From positions 32,165 to 96,164 of the forward strand of contig JAVXUO010002382.1 in the NCBI GenBank assembly GCA_033065855.1: DNA of 64,000 nucleotides. Direction: 5' to 3'. This document shows positions 49,091 through 60,393 of this stretch, one piece after another. Origin of the DNA: Escallonia rubra (taxonomy: Eukaryota > Streptophyta > Magnoliopsida > Escalloniales > Escalloniaceae). Each line of letters starts with the position of its first letter. The stretch's first letter is position 1. The notes beneath the pieces were generated by a model. It was not told where the DNA came from. It ran no database searches and saw nothing but the letters and a program-made list of their open reading frames with translations. The position numbers and the translations under genes are program-made.

Positions 49091-49916
49091 GAGGGAGATT
49101 TTTCATATCTTTCGTTTTCTGCCTTGATTAAACTTGAATGTTTTTTAGGTAACAATGCAGTACATGGATCAAATAAGTTTAGCAGCTTATGGCTAATTCT
49201 AAATATAACAGCCTAGGGTTAGCCTTCTATGAGTTGGAGTGGTGGTAAGATTTACAGAGAGATTCAAAAGTCAGGTAAGAGCGTGAAAGGGGTTCAAGAA
49301 TCAGTTCTCTCTTTATAAGGGTTAAAGTCAACTTATTGGAGTAAACTTTTGTTGCCCAACGGTACCATTTTCGTATAACAGCACTAGCACCGTCGAATTC
49401 TTGAATTGATTTTCTTGGGCGCCCTGTATTCTTCCTATCTTTCCTTCATTTAGCTTAATAGCTAATCATTACAATGTCTTTAATCAATTTTTGTTCATGA
49501 AATATACCTTGTTTTAGTCACTGTACAGCCAAGATTGTTTCTGCCTCTAGTTTTTCGACTAAGCCTCTCACGTGTCATATTGGGTGGTCCTTTTTCCTTT
49601 ATCGATTTTTTGTGCCTTTTGAATTTCCACTCAAAATTTTATTTTCACGATATCTCACTCAACTGATCTCCGATTGAGCTGATTTTTTTTCTCGTTAAAA
49701 TCGTATTTTCATTTTCTTCAGTTTGACTCTACAATGACTATTTTAGAACGAAGTTCCAAATGAAAAAATGTAAGGAGTACATACAACCAGACTACCCACA
49801 TGTTGCAACCTTATTGGATTAAGATTTGTTTTATAAGCTCGTACCTGTGTCCTGGAGAGTTGGAACAGAACACATGCATGCTTCGACATATGATATTGAC
49901 AGTATCTAGTGTATAC

Positions 49917-50163
49917 CTTAAGAGTTGTAAAGCAAGGTCCATATTTTGTAGTAGGTCTTTGAACAAAGTACTGAATCCATACAGCATCTCTTCTTTGCTT
50001 GCACATATTCTCAATCCATTCGAAATCCCATTCAACTTAGGAATAAACTGCAAGCTATAACCAGAACTTGGGATGCAGAGCTCCATTTCGCTATCAAATC
50101 CATCAAAGGAAGGTACCTCTTTTGCCTGTCTTAGAAGACTTGCTTGCTGTAACCACCTACTGC
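49917..50163 (-). CDS. exon-like segment, unidentified minus-strand gene
   Basis: Bounded by CCGCAG before 50163 and AAG|GTATAC after 49917. It codes for about 82 residues: SRWLQQASLLRQAKEV, FDSEMELCIPSSGYSLQF, then ASKEEMLYGFSTLFKDLLQN. The family is unknown. It has no counterpart in the duplicated snRNA blocks. Confidence 0.42.
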
Positions 50164-50533
50164 CTGCGGAGAGAGAGAAACTGTAGAATACTTCAGAGGT
50201 AATCTCAACCTTGTACCAATCATCATTTAAGGAAATTGAGAACACAGTTATAGCTAAAACCCTTACATGGAAGAACCTGTGTCCAAATCTTGATTACGCA
50301 TTCATTGTAAAAACAGTCTGAGAAACGTTATAACATTTCCTTACCTAAGAGAAACGTTATATGCTACATGCAGAAAACTATCAACATGACCAAGGTCCCT
50401 ATCCCTAACCTGCTACATGCAGAAAACTTCAAAAGCACTCTCAGAGATTAATAATCAATAATTGTGAGCTTAGTGAAACAGATTCCAACATCAAAGGCAC
50501 GTCATAAAAGCAACTTCATGAGGCTTAGCTTGA

Positions 50534-50544
50534 GTCCCACATCA
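50534..50544 (+). promoter_or_regulatory. plant snRNA USE, U1-type promoter
   Basis: GTCCCACATCA, one base off the plant consensus RTCCCACATCG. TATAAA follows at 50575-50580 and the U1 start at 50606, the standard Pol II spacing. Confidence 0.85.
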
Positions 50545-50605
50545 GAAAATAAGAAAGAGGGGTGATAGTTAGAGTATAAAATGAAAGGGTACAAAACAGA
50601 TAAAC

Positions 50606-50614
50606 ATACTTACC
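50606..50614 (+). ncRNA. U1 snRNA stub: first nine bases only
   Basis: ATACTTACC, the 5' splice-site pairing end of U1, at the correct distance from an intact USE/TATA promoter. The sequence then switches to unrelated DNA, the tail of a fossil retroelement. Confidence 0.8.
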
Positions 50615-51245
50615 AAGTTTGAGGAAAATTTATTTTTGGGGCTTCTAAGGTCGCAAATAATTCGGAAAAATATCATAAAAATTTTGAAAATTTCCAGAAT
50701 ACTATTTATGCAACAGAAAATAGTTATTTTGGTTCTTGGGGGCTATTTGATCAGAGAGAGTCGAAAAAAAAATTATTTGCACCTATAAGAGGGAGAATAA
50801 TCCGTAAAAATTTGGATGCGTGTCTCAAGACACACCAGGAGTAGACTTTCTTAGCCAAACCTTTTTGCTAAGAAAGTGGGGGGCATTATGATATAGCTAA
50901 AAATACACCCTGAATAAGCGTACGACACGTGGCGGTTATGATTCATGGTTACCATATTGGAGGAATTAGGATTCTAAAAGAATCCTAATAAAATCATCAA
51001 GGATCATGATGCGATCCTCAAGGATCCTAACGCGATCCTGATAGATCTGGTCCAGATATGCAAACAACTACACACGTATACACTCTGCTTTATTGCTTTC
51101 TCAGAGTTCTACTCTTTTAGGCGGTGCACTCTGACTTAAGCATCGGAGAGTTCCTCCGCCGAAACCCCACCCGGTGGTTACTCCGTGTTCTGTTTTGCAG
51201 GTCTATTTTCTGGCTGTGGTTCTCGATCAAGTTTTTAGCAGCAAC
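50615..51245 (+). mobile_element. LTR retrotransposon 3' remnant (probably Ty3/gypsy)
   Basis: A fossil piece: the 3' untranslated end, a polypurine tract (AAGAAAGTGGGGGG, ending about 50883) and one LTR from about 50889 (TGATATAGC) to about 51245. The LTR has the GACTTAAGCATCGGAGAGT and CACCCGGTGG words seen in plant gypsy LTRs. The element is only partly present and not functional. Boundaries are within about 10 bases. Confidence 0.6.
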
Positions 51246-51660
51246 AAATGTTATCGTGTGGAACACTCCCCACCCCAAAGGGCAAGCCCTAAATCGCATG
51301 TCGAGAGGCAAACCAATTAGAGACAAATCAACGTGCACCCCATCAAGTTCACAACTAACTTGAGCTCATATTCCACTTCAAATGAGGATCAAATGCAAGT
51401 GGGAAAACCAATGCATTGCGCAAGGAGTGCTCCATTACCATGTTTAAGTTACGGGTTGCTCTAAAAGGATCTCGTTTTGGGTGCTTGGAAGAGAGACTCT
51501 TTCTTTTAAATTCTACCATAGTTTTGAAACGAATTCCAATATTGGCTTTGTACCAAAATAGTGGCCACTTTACCTACAAGAACTAGTCCTGCATGTTTGT
51601 GGGAAACCATATATATCGTGCACTAGAAAATCATGCAAAACTGATAAGAGCCCACTTCTA

Positions 51661-51725
51661 TACCTGTCGCACCCCACCCAAATCTGAGTTGACATAAATA
51701 AACCAGCACCAAGTCACTGCATAAG
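51661..51725 (+). ncRNA. possible U2 3'-end and flank fragment
   Basis: CGCACCCCACCCAAATCTGAG plus the GTTGAC...AAACCAGCAC flank shared with 57730 and 49030. Very short and low confidence. Confidence 0.45.
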
Positions 51726-52710
51726 ATGCCAGATTGTTCTGATCCAGAGACAGACAAACTATGACAATATTGTCAAGTTTCCAGGAAGAAAAACAACTAA
51801 GTATATTACATCTATGCAAGATAGAAGATTGGCTCTGTGGTTCAAGAGCTGTGTCTTCGGCTTCAGAAGACGTTAAGGGAATGGTGCTGCTCACCTGTTA
51901 ACGGAGCAAAAAACGCTGGAACTGACTCTAACCCCCCGCCTCCCCATCAGGTTATAGGACTCTCTTAAGAGAGACTGTGGGTTGTTTTTCCTCATTATGT
52001 CGTTTGGCAGAAATAAAAAAAAAAGCAACATGTAAGAGACTTTGTGATCAAACTAAGCTGCAATCTAAGAACACCAATGGAAAGAATACAAATCATACCA
52101 GTTTCTCTCGTCATCTAAGGAGCAGCAGCAAAAAAAAACACCTAGCTACCTCTGCATCTTCTTCTTCCTGTTAGTCTGACTGAAACAACATAGAGATAAT
52201 TAGAGATCACCCCCATGTGCATTCCCCGTACATTGAAGCATCTGGAAGTCTTTTCTCCCAGATATCCACAGAATAGGAGTCCATGCAGGTCTTCAAAGTC
52301 AGTTTGGTTGCTCCAAAATCTGAAGCACAAAACAAAAGCTGCAAAGGCAATTGGCTTTTATCTAAATGGCAATAAGCTATTTAGTAACACAGTTTTCATA
52401 GAAACATGTCCATTTTGCTTCTGAATTACTTTACCACTTAAGTTTACTAGCATATGTGTCTGAACTAGATATTGCACCTTGGATGATCGGAGATAGGCCT
52501 TTGAGTTTCACAATATGCAAGTATATTATGATTCAAACCAAACTCATTAATGTAATTCCATCTCACATGAGAAATAGAACACATGCATGCTTCCATGTGG
52601 GATAAAAATTGTCTGACTTTCAGCAGTGCAGTGCCCACTTTACGATTACAGAGCAAGTCAGCTAGCTCCTTATGACGAAGCCATTGATCCCTGAGGGAAG
52701 AGTTGGCTCT

Positions 52711-52722
52711 AGTCCCACATTG
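52711..52722 (+). promoter_or_regulatory. plant snRNA USE upstream of truncated U1
   Basis: AGTCCCACATTG, with TATAAG at 52754-52759. Confidence 0.75.
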
Positions 52723-52767
52723 AGAAAGGAAGAATGATGGAAGATAGATAGCATATAAGATGAAATG

Positions 52768-52897
52768 TCAGGGCACATTGCCTAAGTTAGTGACCTCCAT
52801 TGCACTTTGGAGGGGTGCTCGCCTAAGGTCTACACAAGTGGTGGAGCTTACGTCATAATTTGTGGCAGTGGGGGCCTGCGTTCGCGCGGCCCCCTCC
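52768..52897 (+). ncRNA. U1 snRNA pseudogene lacking the 5' end
   Basis: Matches U1 from stem-loop I onward. It has TAGTGACCTCCATTGCACTT (U1A-binding loop), the Sm site ATAATTTGTGG and the last stem CCTGCGTTCGCGCGGCCCC. About 35 bases, including ATACTTACCTGG, are missing, so it cannot pair with 5' splice sites. The USE/TATA promoter is retained. Confidence 0.88.
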
Positions 52898-55190
52898 GAT
52901 ATAATGTCAAGTTATTCTAGTCTCATTTGAATCAATGTTGGGTTTCATGGTGCCATTGATGCAGTGTAGTGATCAAATTTAGTTCGACAAAATATTGCAA
53001 CAATCGAAGCTCGTTCCAATATAGTGTAGTGATTTTGGCTTTCAAGCAGGTACATTGGTATTGCATTACTGCCTATTTAGATCCAAAAATTACGGTCTAA
53101 CAAGCTACCCAAACAAGATCCGATTTCCACTTAGTCTGTCCACAAAAGAGTGCCCAAATATACAGGATGAGCACAACACGAACTAAAAGCTAGTGCAACA
53201 GAAGATGTTGGTAATCTCAAAATACACTGTTTAAGCTGAGAGGATCCAACAGTGTATGTAATTCAGAAACATACTGTTTCAATAGTCTCAAAACCACATA
53301 AGAGCAGCGGCAGTGGTCTTGGAAAAATGAAGAGAGATGCACTAATACTGGTCCTAATTTCAAAGCATCATTGTGATGAGTAGAACTATCAAAAGCGGTT
53401 GCAGAAGTCATGGAATAGCATTGGGCTCCATCATGTGGTTGAAAGTTCTGTTATCCAAACAGAATGGAAAAAGAAGGCATAGAGACTGTGTGTATGAAAC
53501 AGGAAACTGAGGCTACAAATAAAATCAGTTATTGATCTGCTAACTAGTGCTCCCACGAGTATCTTTATTTGGAGGCTGAAAAAGCTAAAATAAGAAGAAA
53601 ACTAGAATTTAAGAATGAAAGATCACAAGCTCCGGGAACAGCGGTATTATGCCAGCTTTTGACTGATGTAATATCAAACTAAAACTCAACAATAATAGAA
53701 TGTGCTTATTGGCCGCATCAACAAACAGGTGGAAGCCTAAAGAAAGACAAACCTAATTTTAATCTTTTCTTGGTAGACATCAGCTTATTCGATAAGGAAG
53801 CAAGAGCAACCATGCTTCAACCACAGACCATAACTTGCCAAACAGGATCATAAACATGACAAGAGAGAGTGTATTAAGCTCTCAAAAAAGTCAAGACAAA
53901 GCAGCACAGCCTCCATATTTCAAAATTGGTTGCATTCTGATGTATAGAAAGGGAAGCAGTCGCCTGCATTCTGTACCTTGAACTATGTTCTTTCTGATTT
54001 ATAAAAGGGGAAGCATTACCTCCATCCTAACATCCTTGAAATAAAGCAATTGCAATCATCTCCCTCCAAAGACATTATACTAGAGCCTCCTTCCCCTTCT
54101 TCTTCACCAAATCAGGGCATGTTCGACTTCTGTTGGGTGTTTGTTAGAGAAAGACTCTTTATTTTGCGTCCTTGGTGGATGTGCGACCCTCAGTCCTTTT
54201 CCCTCCCGAGCGAGACAGTGGCTAATTAAGCTACAAGAACATATGCAGAATCCGAGACACGTTGGTTTGGCTTTATGTCTTGTCGATCAGCTCGCAAGCT
54301 CTCAATTCTAATAGGTAATGCATAATTTTATGTCAATCAATCAGCTTGCTATCTAATTTATCGCTTCTCCATTAGAGCAGCGATAAATTAGATTACATAC
54401 TAATTTATTTCTCGTTGATCAGCTTGGAAGCTCTCCAAAAGTCAACACATGAAGAACCTTATTAATTCCTTGGCATCAAACTACTAATTTCTAGACTGAC
54501 AGGACAATTAACACAATCAAGAAAAGCACCAAAACATGAAGAGCTATAAGAATTCTAATAAAGAGCTATCAATACAAATTTCCACTATTTCAGTGATGAA
54601 AGGTTCAATTTTCTCTCCCATTTTATGCCAAAGTTAAGGTATTACACAATTAGATAGAGCACCACAAAAGGTTACCTCTTTTGGGTTGAATCGCTCACCA
54701 CCAAAGAGATTTTAATCCAATCGAGAAAACACAGAAATTGCGAGGACACAACTTGGCCAGAAGAAGTTTCAATTTAGTGGAGGTAAGCACAACAATAACC
54801 TATCAAAACACCCTTGGTCTCGAGTATGAAATCACCTCTCTACTCCTCATAAAGCTACTGCTGCTTTTTTTCCCTCTGCTTTTTGTAATTTTTCTTCTTT
54901 TTCGGACAAGACCAAGAACACTCTGGAGACTAAGACAGATACGTCTCTGTCTTCCTTGAGCTGCCATGCGGCAATTGAATGCAAAAACTAAAGGGCTTAA
55001 TATAGATGGGTATTCACTCATGGTGCCAAGACCATGGTAATCAAAACAATTGTCGCAATCAACATCCATCTGCTATCCTTTGCATTATAATGGCATGAAA
55101 ACCAGGTCCTGCCTTTTAAACCATAATAATACCTCATGTATATATATGTTCTGCGTTTGTCAAGAAGCAAGCTGAGAGAAGAGGGAGTAC

Positions 55191-55327
55191 CTCAGGAGGT
55201 ACTGCCCGATTCCAGGTACAGTGACAGTTCTGCCAAGTTCCATGCTCACGAGAATGTCCACAGCTCTTGAGTCTCTAGGTGTTTGCTCGCTACGCCTGGG
55301 GAGCACATCCAACGACACTTTCATGTC
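55191..55327 (-). CDS. exon-like segment, unidentified minus-strand gene
   Basis: Bounded by ATCAG before 55327 and CTGAG|GTACTC after 55191. It codes for about 45 residues (DMKVSLDVLPRRSEQTPRDS, RAVDILVSMELGRTVTVPGI, GQYLLR). Highly protein-like, and not explained by the snRNA repeats. Family not recognised. Confidence 0.48.
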
Positions 55328-55678
55328 CTGATTCTGATAGAATGAATTTACAGTGTTAGATAGCGCACTCATGCTTATATCTGACAAGAATTTAGCGCCT
55401 CAATTCCGAAGCAAGAAACACGAGTTTCGTTGCAAAAACAACTCAAAGCAATACAAGCATTTGTTACCTCAACCCTACTAGCACTAATAGCTACGGTATA
55501 ACTGGATCATTTTGTAAGAATCTATAGTAACTGGATCTAAAGAGCTGTTTCAGATTCCAAATACGTTCTACTTGATTGCTATGTTGACGATTATTATAGG
55601 CAAAAATTTCAAGTGTGCCATTCATTATGGATCTAACAAGTCATTAAAATGCAAACACAGAAAATAACAGAAGATATA

Positions 55679-55689
55679 GTCCCACATTA
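55679..55689 (+). promoter_or_regulatory. plant snRNA USE for U5
   Basis: GTCCCACATTA, with a TATA-like AATATTTT at 55723, 33 bases further, and the RNA start about 33 bases after that. This fits Pol II snRNA spacing. Confidence 0.78.
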
Positions 55690-55755
55690 GCTAAGAAAGG
55701 CAACAACAGCACTAAGGAGTTCAATATTTTGCCTCTTCTACTCATTCTCAACTCA

Positions 55756-55881
55756 CGCAGCCATGTGGTGAGCACAAAGCGAACTATTCTTTCGCCTTTT
55801 ACTAAAGAATACCGTGTGCTCGCCATATACAGTGGCATACGCCTATTTTTGGAGGGGTTCTTTCCTTATGGAATGAGCTCC
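55756..55881 (+). ncRNA. U5 snRNA gene
   Basis: The U5 RNA aligns exons in the spliceosome through loop I. Here loop I (CGCCTTTTACT) caps a perfect ATTCTTT/AAAGAAT stem. Below it a 9-base stem GGTGAGCAC / GTGCTCGCC is fully paired (one G-U). The Sm site ATTTTTGG precedes a 3' stem-loop ending GAGCTCC. All functional parts are present and the promoter has a USE and TATA-like box at standard spacing, so this copy may be active. The 5' end is placed by promoter spacing and could move by a few bases. Confidence 0.9.
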
Positions 55882-57469
55882 TAAAATTTGTGAGTAATTT
55901 TTTGTCAAAGTAGCATAGTACATCAGATAATCTTCTTACTTAAAACTTTCAATCTTAGATGCACAGGATGGCCTCATTTCAACTTTCAATCTCAGATGCA
56001 TGGGATTGGGCGGGAGGTTATGCACAGAGGCACGTGCACGCTGTAGGCAGCTAATTGACCAGAAAAATTCCTAAGCTTCCAGCAACAACGTAATCCGGGT
56101 TAGCATAAGTCGAATGGGCATCACCCGCTCTCAGTCCGTCTGGACGGCTCTCAGTCCGTATGGACGGGTAAATATGCGAGTGATCCATTCATTCTTTTGT
56201 CAACAAATACCTTATTAATAAAAAATACCACTAAATAGTCTGAGATTTGTGTCCCACCTTTTGCCAAACATGAGTGCAAGTATATACAAGCATGGCAAAG
56301 TTGAATAGGCAGTACACTAGAGTTAGTAAGAGAAAACCCCTTAATATTAGAAGTATAGAGCCACCGGACATATCGGGATACATAAGCATGTATGTTGGAT
56401 AAACATCAATGAAATGGTAGTAAAATGCCTTCCCAATGCAGGAAAGAACAAATAAAAGGGTAGTAATATAATGAAAGTATACCTTCCATTATGTCAAAGT
56501 AGATTTAAGCCTAATATACTGACTTCCTTTTCCCGTTCCAAGATATCATGCTTGAAATGTTGCCATAACCGGAATCAATGTAATGTCTAAGATATGGTTA
56601 CTAGCTAATTCAGACTTGAGACTTCAACCATGAATCTTAGTTGCACAGGAGTTAAGGTTCCAGTTAACGATAAAGTAGGGTCACTATAGCTAAGACTTGA
56701 GGTAATATACAATGAAGTTCTCATAAACACTTGTAATAGCATCACCTTTGAGGATATTGCATTCAATTCATGATTCCATCAACGTATGGATCCATGTAAA
56801 TTACTATATATTGAGCTTGATTGAGAAGAGAATTTTAGCCAAATTACTAAAGTTCATCTAGAGGACACGGGAAGATCTTTAGATTAAAAATGATTTAATT
56901 TTATCAATTAGATTAAATTTTTGATATGAAAATGTTGAATTCAAGTAGAAACTAATCCTTATAAAACCAAAAGATGAAACTGATCAAACATTAGTAAACT
57001 TGGCTCAGACAGGTAGAAGCCGAAAGAATAGTGCTTATGAAAACATTTTTCTAGTAAAAGTGACAGTATAGATAAGAAAACTGGTGGAAGAGCCAGCTTG
57101 CTTCAGCAAGGCATGCGGCGTGCCCGCACACAACTAGTCGCAATGGGCAACATAAAACAGAGCAAAGTATAAAGAGGCAAGCTGATTAGCATAACTAATG
57201 ATATGAAGCTCCCAAAACACACCCGGAACAGCCCAGCTTAAGAAATTGAAGATATATGTAGCAGTAATTCCAAGGCCTGGATGCCATAAAGATGAGTAGA
57301 ATCTCAAAGATGGTCAAGTTTCATTCGTGAATAATGAAGCAGTGGACTCCATTGTGGGGTCTAAAGTTGGTAATGAAGTACAGTAGCTCACCCTTGATTA
57401 GTATAATCCCGCACAGGAGGGTAGAAGAAGGGACCTGCAGAGAGTACAGAAGCCGAAACAATAGTATGC

Positions 57470-57538
57470 ATACCTTTCTCGGCCTTTTGGATATGTGTGG
57501 GCCAAGGGCTCACATGATGCCTTAGCCTGGCGCACCCC
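57470..57538 (+). ncRNA. U2 snRNA pseudogene, internally deleted
   Basis: Three U2 pieces are joined: ATACCTTTCTCGGCCTTTTGG (5' end), ATATGTGTGGGCCAAGGGCT (stem II) and CCTTAGCCTGGCGCACCCC (3' end). The branch-site recognition GTAGTA, the Sm site and stem-loop III are gone. 69 bases remain of about 188. Upstream is a weak USE (ATCCCGCACAG) and no TATA. Confidence 0.88.
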
Positions 57539-58311
57539 ACCCATATCAAGTCCAACAAAACTTGTAACCTTATTTAGTCCCATAAATTAGTCTGACAAGC
57601 AGCACCCTAACCCAAACAAAATTTGACTTCTACATAGTTTTAACCACATTGTGCATTCCACTGAAAATAAATTGAACCGAAGTCAATTCTACAAGATTGG
57701 AGTAACTAACAAATCCAACAAAGTAAGCCAAAGCCCACCCAAATTTGGGTTGACTCAAATAAACCAGCACGTAGTCATTGCATATAGATTATTTGATGCT
57801 TTGGAGTCATGCACAGTAACAAATACATGGGAAAGCCGTATTGATTGAACATCGTATGTACAGTCTGGAGGGAGATCTTTCATTTCTTTCAAGATCCACC
57901 CTACAATATGGGGTAAACAAGCCAAAATAAGTTTTTTTAGCGTTTATAAAATAGAAAACTGATTCTCGAACCCCCTTGCACTCATAACTGACTTTCGAAT
58001 CTCTCTCTAAGTCTTTCCACCACTCCAACTCTTAGAAGGCTAAGCCTATGCTGTACTATTCAGAATCAGCCTAGAAGCTGCTAAACATATTCTGATCCAT
58101 GTTGATACTTCTTTGCCTAAAAAACATTCAAGTTTTGATCAAGGCACTAAAATAAGGCTGGTCATATTCACGAACCGCGTAATGCAGAAAACGACCAAAG
58201 CACCCTCATTGGTGATAGTTAAGAAGACGAGCATATATAGCAGGTTCGAAATAATGACAAAGTGTGAGCTAAGTGAAACAGATTCCAAAAAGTTTATGAG
58301 GCTTGGCATGA

Positions 58312-58322
58312 GTCCCACATTG
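58312..58322 (+). promoter_or_regulatory. plant snRNA USE for U1
   Basis: GTCCCACATTG, then TATAAA at 58353-58358 and the U1 start at 58384. This is the best-kept U1 promoter in the window. Confidence 0.88.
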
Positions 58323-58383
58323 GGAAAAGAAGAATGAGGGTGATAGTTAGAGTATAAAATAAAAGAGTAGAACACTGATAAAC

Positions 58384-58544
58384 ATACTTACCTGGATGGG
58401 GTCGATGGGTGATTAAGAAGGCCCATGGCCTAGGTTAGTGACCTCCATTGCACTCTGGAGGGGTGCTTGCCTAAGGTCTACCCAAGTGGTGGAGCCTATG
58501 TCATAATTTGTGGCAGTGGGGACCTGCGTTCGCGCGGCCCCCTC
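58384..58544 (+). ncRNA. U1 snRNA gene
   Basis: U1 recognises 5' splice sites. It begins ATACTTACCTGG, followed by stem-loop I, U1A loop ATTGCAC, Sm site ATAATTTGTGG and terminal stem with a TTCG loop. Full length, about 161 bases. Compared with the copy at 63657, stem-loop I has three changes, one in the U1-70K loop (GATTAAG versus GATCAAG), and the terminal stem has one (GGGGACC). The promoter is good. Either an expressed variant or a recently decaying copy. Confidence 0.92.
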
Positions 58545-59369
58545 CAATATAATGTCAAGTTTTTCTTGTCTCATTTAAATCAATGTTGTGTTTCATGGGG
58601 CATTGATAGAATACCAACTTTGCATTCTCAGATTCAATATACTCTGTCAAAATAGTTTCCCAAAAATCAGGACCCCTCCCAAAGTAGGATTGACAACAGA
58701 AGCAGTGCAAGGCTTTGAAGATTTTATAGAAGCCGAAACAACAATTGTAGAATTTCATTGTGGCTTTCAAGCGGGTGATTGCCTTGGTCGGCTTTCAAAT
58801 AGGTGACTGCCTCGGTATTGCACCACTCCTAGGCAACAGCCAGTTTCCACAATAAACACACCACAGCAGGCATGCCTGTGCAACAGAAGATATCTGTAAT
58901 GCTGAATATCTGGGAGCCCCAGGCGGGGACCTGATTCGCACATCCCCCTCCAAAAGAGTTTTAAAGCAGTTGACTTTAAACTACCACATTAACCAGTTAA
59001 GCAAAATATTAATGATAGTCTACTTAGTTTGTCTACCAAGACGCCACAAGCTCACATTTTCAGGATGAGTCTAAAAACTACATAATAGCAAGTCATTTTT
59101 TTAGATCGCAAATTACCAAACCAGAGAAAGCCAAACGAAAAGCAGGCAAGCCGCAGGCTTGCGCAATGCGGGGAAGATGCAACCGAAGAAATCGGCCCCC
59201 CACAGACAAATATCAGCAGTGGGCTTGAAAAAGTCAGAAAAGATGCATTTATATTATGTACTTATTTCCATGCATCAGTAGAACTATCAAAAGCAGGTGC
59301 AGACATTTAAGGAATAGTAGTGGGCTGGGCTCCATCGAGTGGTTTAAAGTCGTTATCACCATAGGCACG

Positions 59370-59412
59370 CATCTCTCAGCATTTGGCTAAGATCAAGCCT
59401 AGTCTCTGCTTT
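59370..59412 (+). ncRNA. U2 snRNA 5'-end fragment (pseudogene)
   Basis: ATCTCTCAGCATTTGGCTAA then GATCAAGCCTAGTCTCTGCT corresponds to the U2 5' end through the branch-site region, with several substitutions and no 3' part. Confidence 0.6.
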
Positions 59413-59821
59413 GTCGAATGGCATTTCAACTCATACTTCATCAATTGGATTGGTAAGAGTATCAAGACTTGTATGGTGAAGAACGAATGTCAGCTAGATC
59501 GGTACCTGCGGAATCACTTACTGAATTTCCGAAACTACTGCTACTTCATAAGCATCTCTAAAGCTTAAAAACCAAAGATCTCAAGCTCAGGAAGCAATGA
59601 TATAATGCCAGCTTTTGACTGATGTGCTTTCTCAATTGAAGCCGAACAACAATAGAAAACATGCTTATTGGCCACATCATCAAACAGGTGGAAGCCTAAA
59701 GAAAAAACAGACCTAAATATCTTTCTTCAACCACAGACCACCATTAGCCACACAGGGTAACATAAACAGAACAAAAGATAATATGTAGCTCTCAAAACAG
59801 TCAAGATAAAGATAAGCAGCC

Positions 59822-59829
59822 TCCATATG
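59822..59829. repeat. target site duplication, left (hAT MITE)
   Basis: TCCATATG, identical to 60386-60393. Confidence 0.93.
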
Positions 59830-60385
59830 CTAGGAAGCACCAACACCTCATATAGGTCGAGGTATGGTGTCCGACGCCTATCAACGCCTCGATACCTCAC
59901 CAACACCTCCGGGCACGTGTCCGACACCTCTCAGCGGTATCTAAATTTATTTTATTTTATTTTAATTACCGGACACAGTGTCAGACACCTTTTGGAGAAG
60001 TGTCCACGCGTATGGGGCCAAAATACAATATTTCAAACTTATTTCAGGGACAAATCTGAGATTTTTAAAAAATGAACTTTTAGGCCGAATCCTAATCAGA
60101 TTGACCCAGCAACTACTGTTGAAACTCTAGTTTTGGTACTATTGAGACATTCAACTACTTTCTTGTTACCAACCTTCTTTCTTGTTACTGTTGAGCATAT
60201 TCATGTTACTAGCTTTCTATCTCATCCGTTTTGAACGAAATTCAGTTGCTCCAATTGATGTTTATATTTATTATATATATTTACATATATAAACATATAG
60301 CTAAAATAAAAATATGATAAAAAAATTCAGCGGTGTCCAAAATCTGGTTATTGTCGGTGTCGGACTCGGTGTCCGTGCTACCTAG
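59830..60385. mobile_element. non-autonomous hAT element (same family as 33551-37188)
   Basis: 556 bp with ends CTAGGAAGCAC (left) and, read inward from the right, CTAGGTAGCACGGACACCG. Perfect 8-bp target duplications (TCCATATG) flank it. Subterminal zones carry the family's CGGACAC / GTGTCCG words, as in the large element. There is no transposase, so it would need one from a relative. The sister duplicated block at 53911 shows the unfilled site. Confidence 0.93.
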
Positions 60386-60393
60386 TCCATATG
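60386..60393. repeat. target site duplication, right (hAT MITE)
   Basis: TCCATATG, matching 59822-59829. Confidence 0.93.

Larger units (their letters stand above)
52640..54300. repeat. segmental duplication block, copy 1
   Basis: Aligns in order with about 58300-60710: the U1 module, then GTAGAACTATCAAAAGC (53379 / 59278), ATGCCAGCTTTTGACTGATG (53648 / 59605), AACAGGTGGAAGCCTAAAGAAA and GCCTCCATAT. Divergence is moderate with many small indels. Confidence 0.8.

Noticed and set aside
53217-53411. Minus-strand open frame with protein-like content
   Set aside because: The same DNA is present in the duplicated block near 59210-59310, where the frame is not kept, so it is intergenic repeat sequence.
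55644-55838. Minus-strand frame also found at 61503-61733
   Set aside because: The shared part is the antisense of the two U5 snRNA genes. Similarity reflects the RNA gene, not a protein family.
58555-58806. Open frames on both strands beside U1
   Set aside because: They overlap the U1 3' flank and the repeat module and have no codon support.
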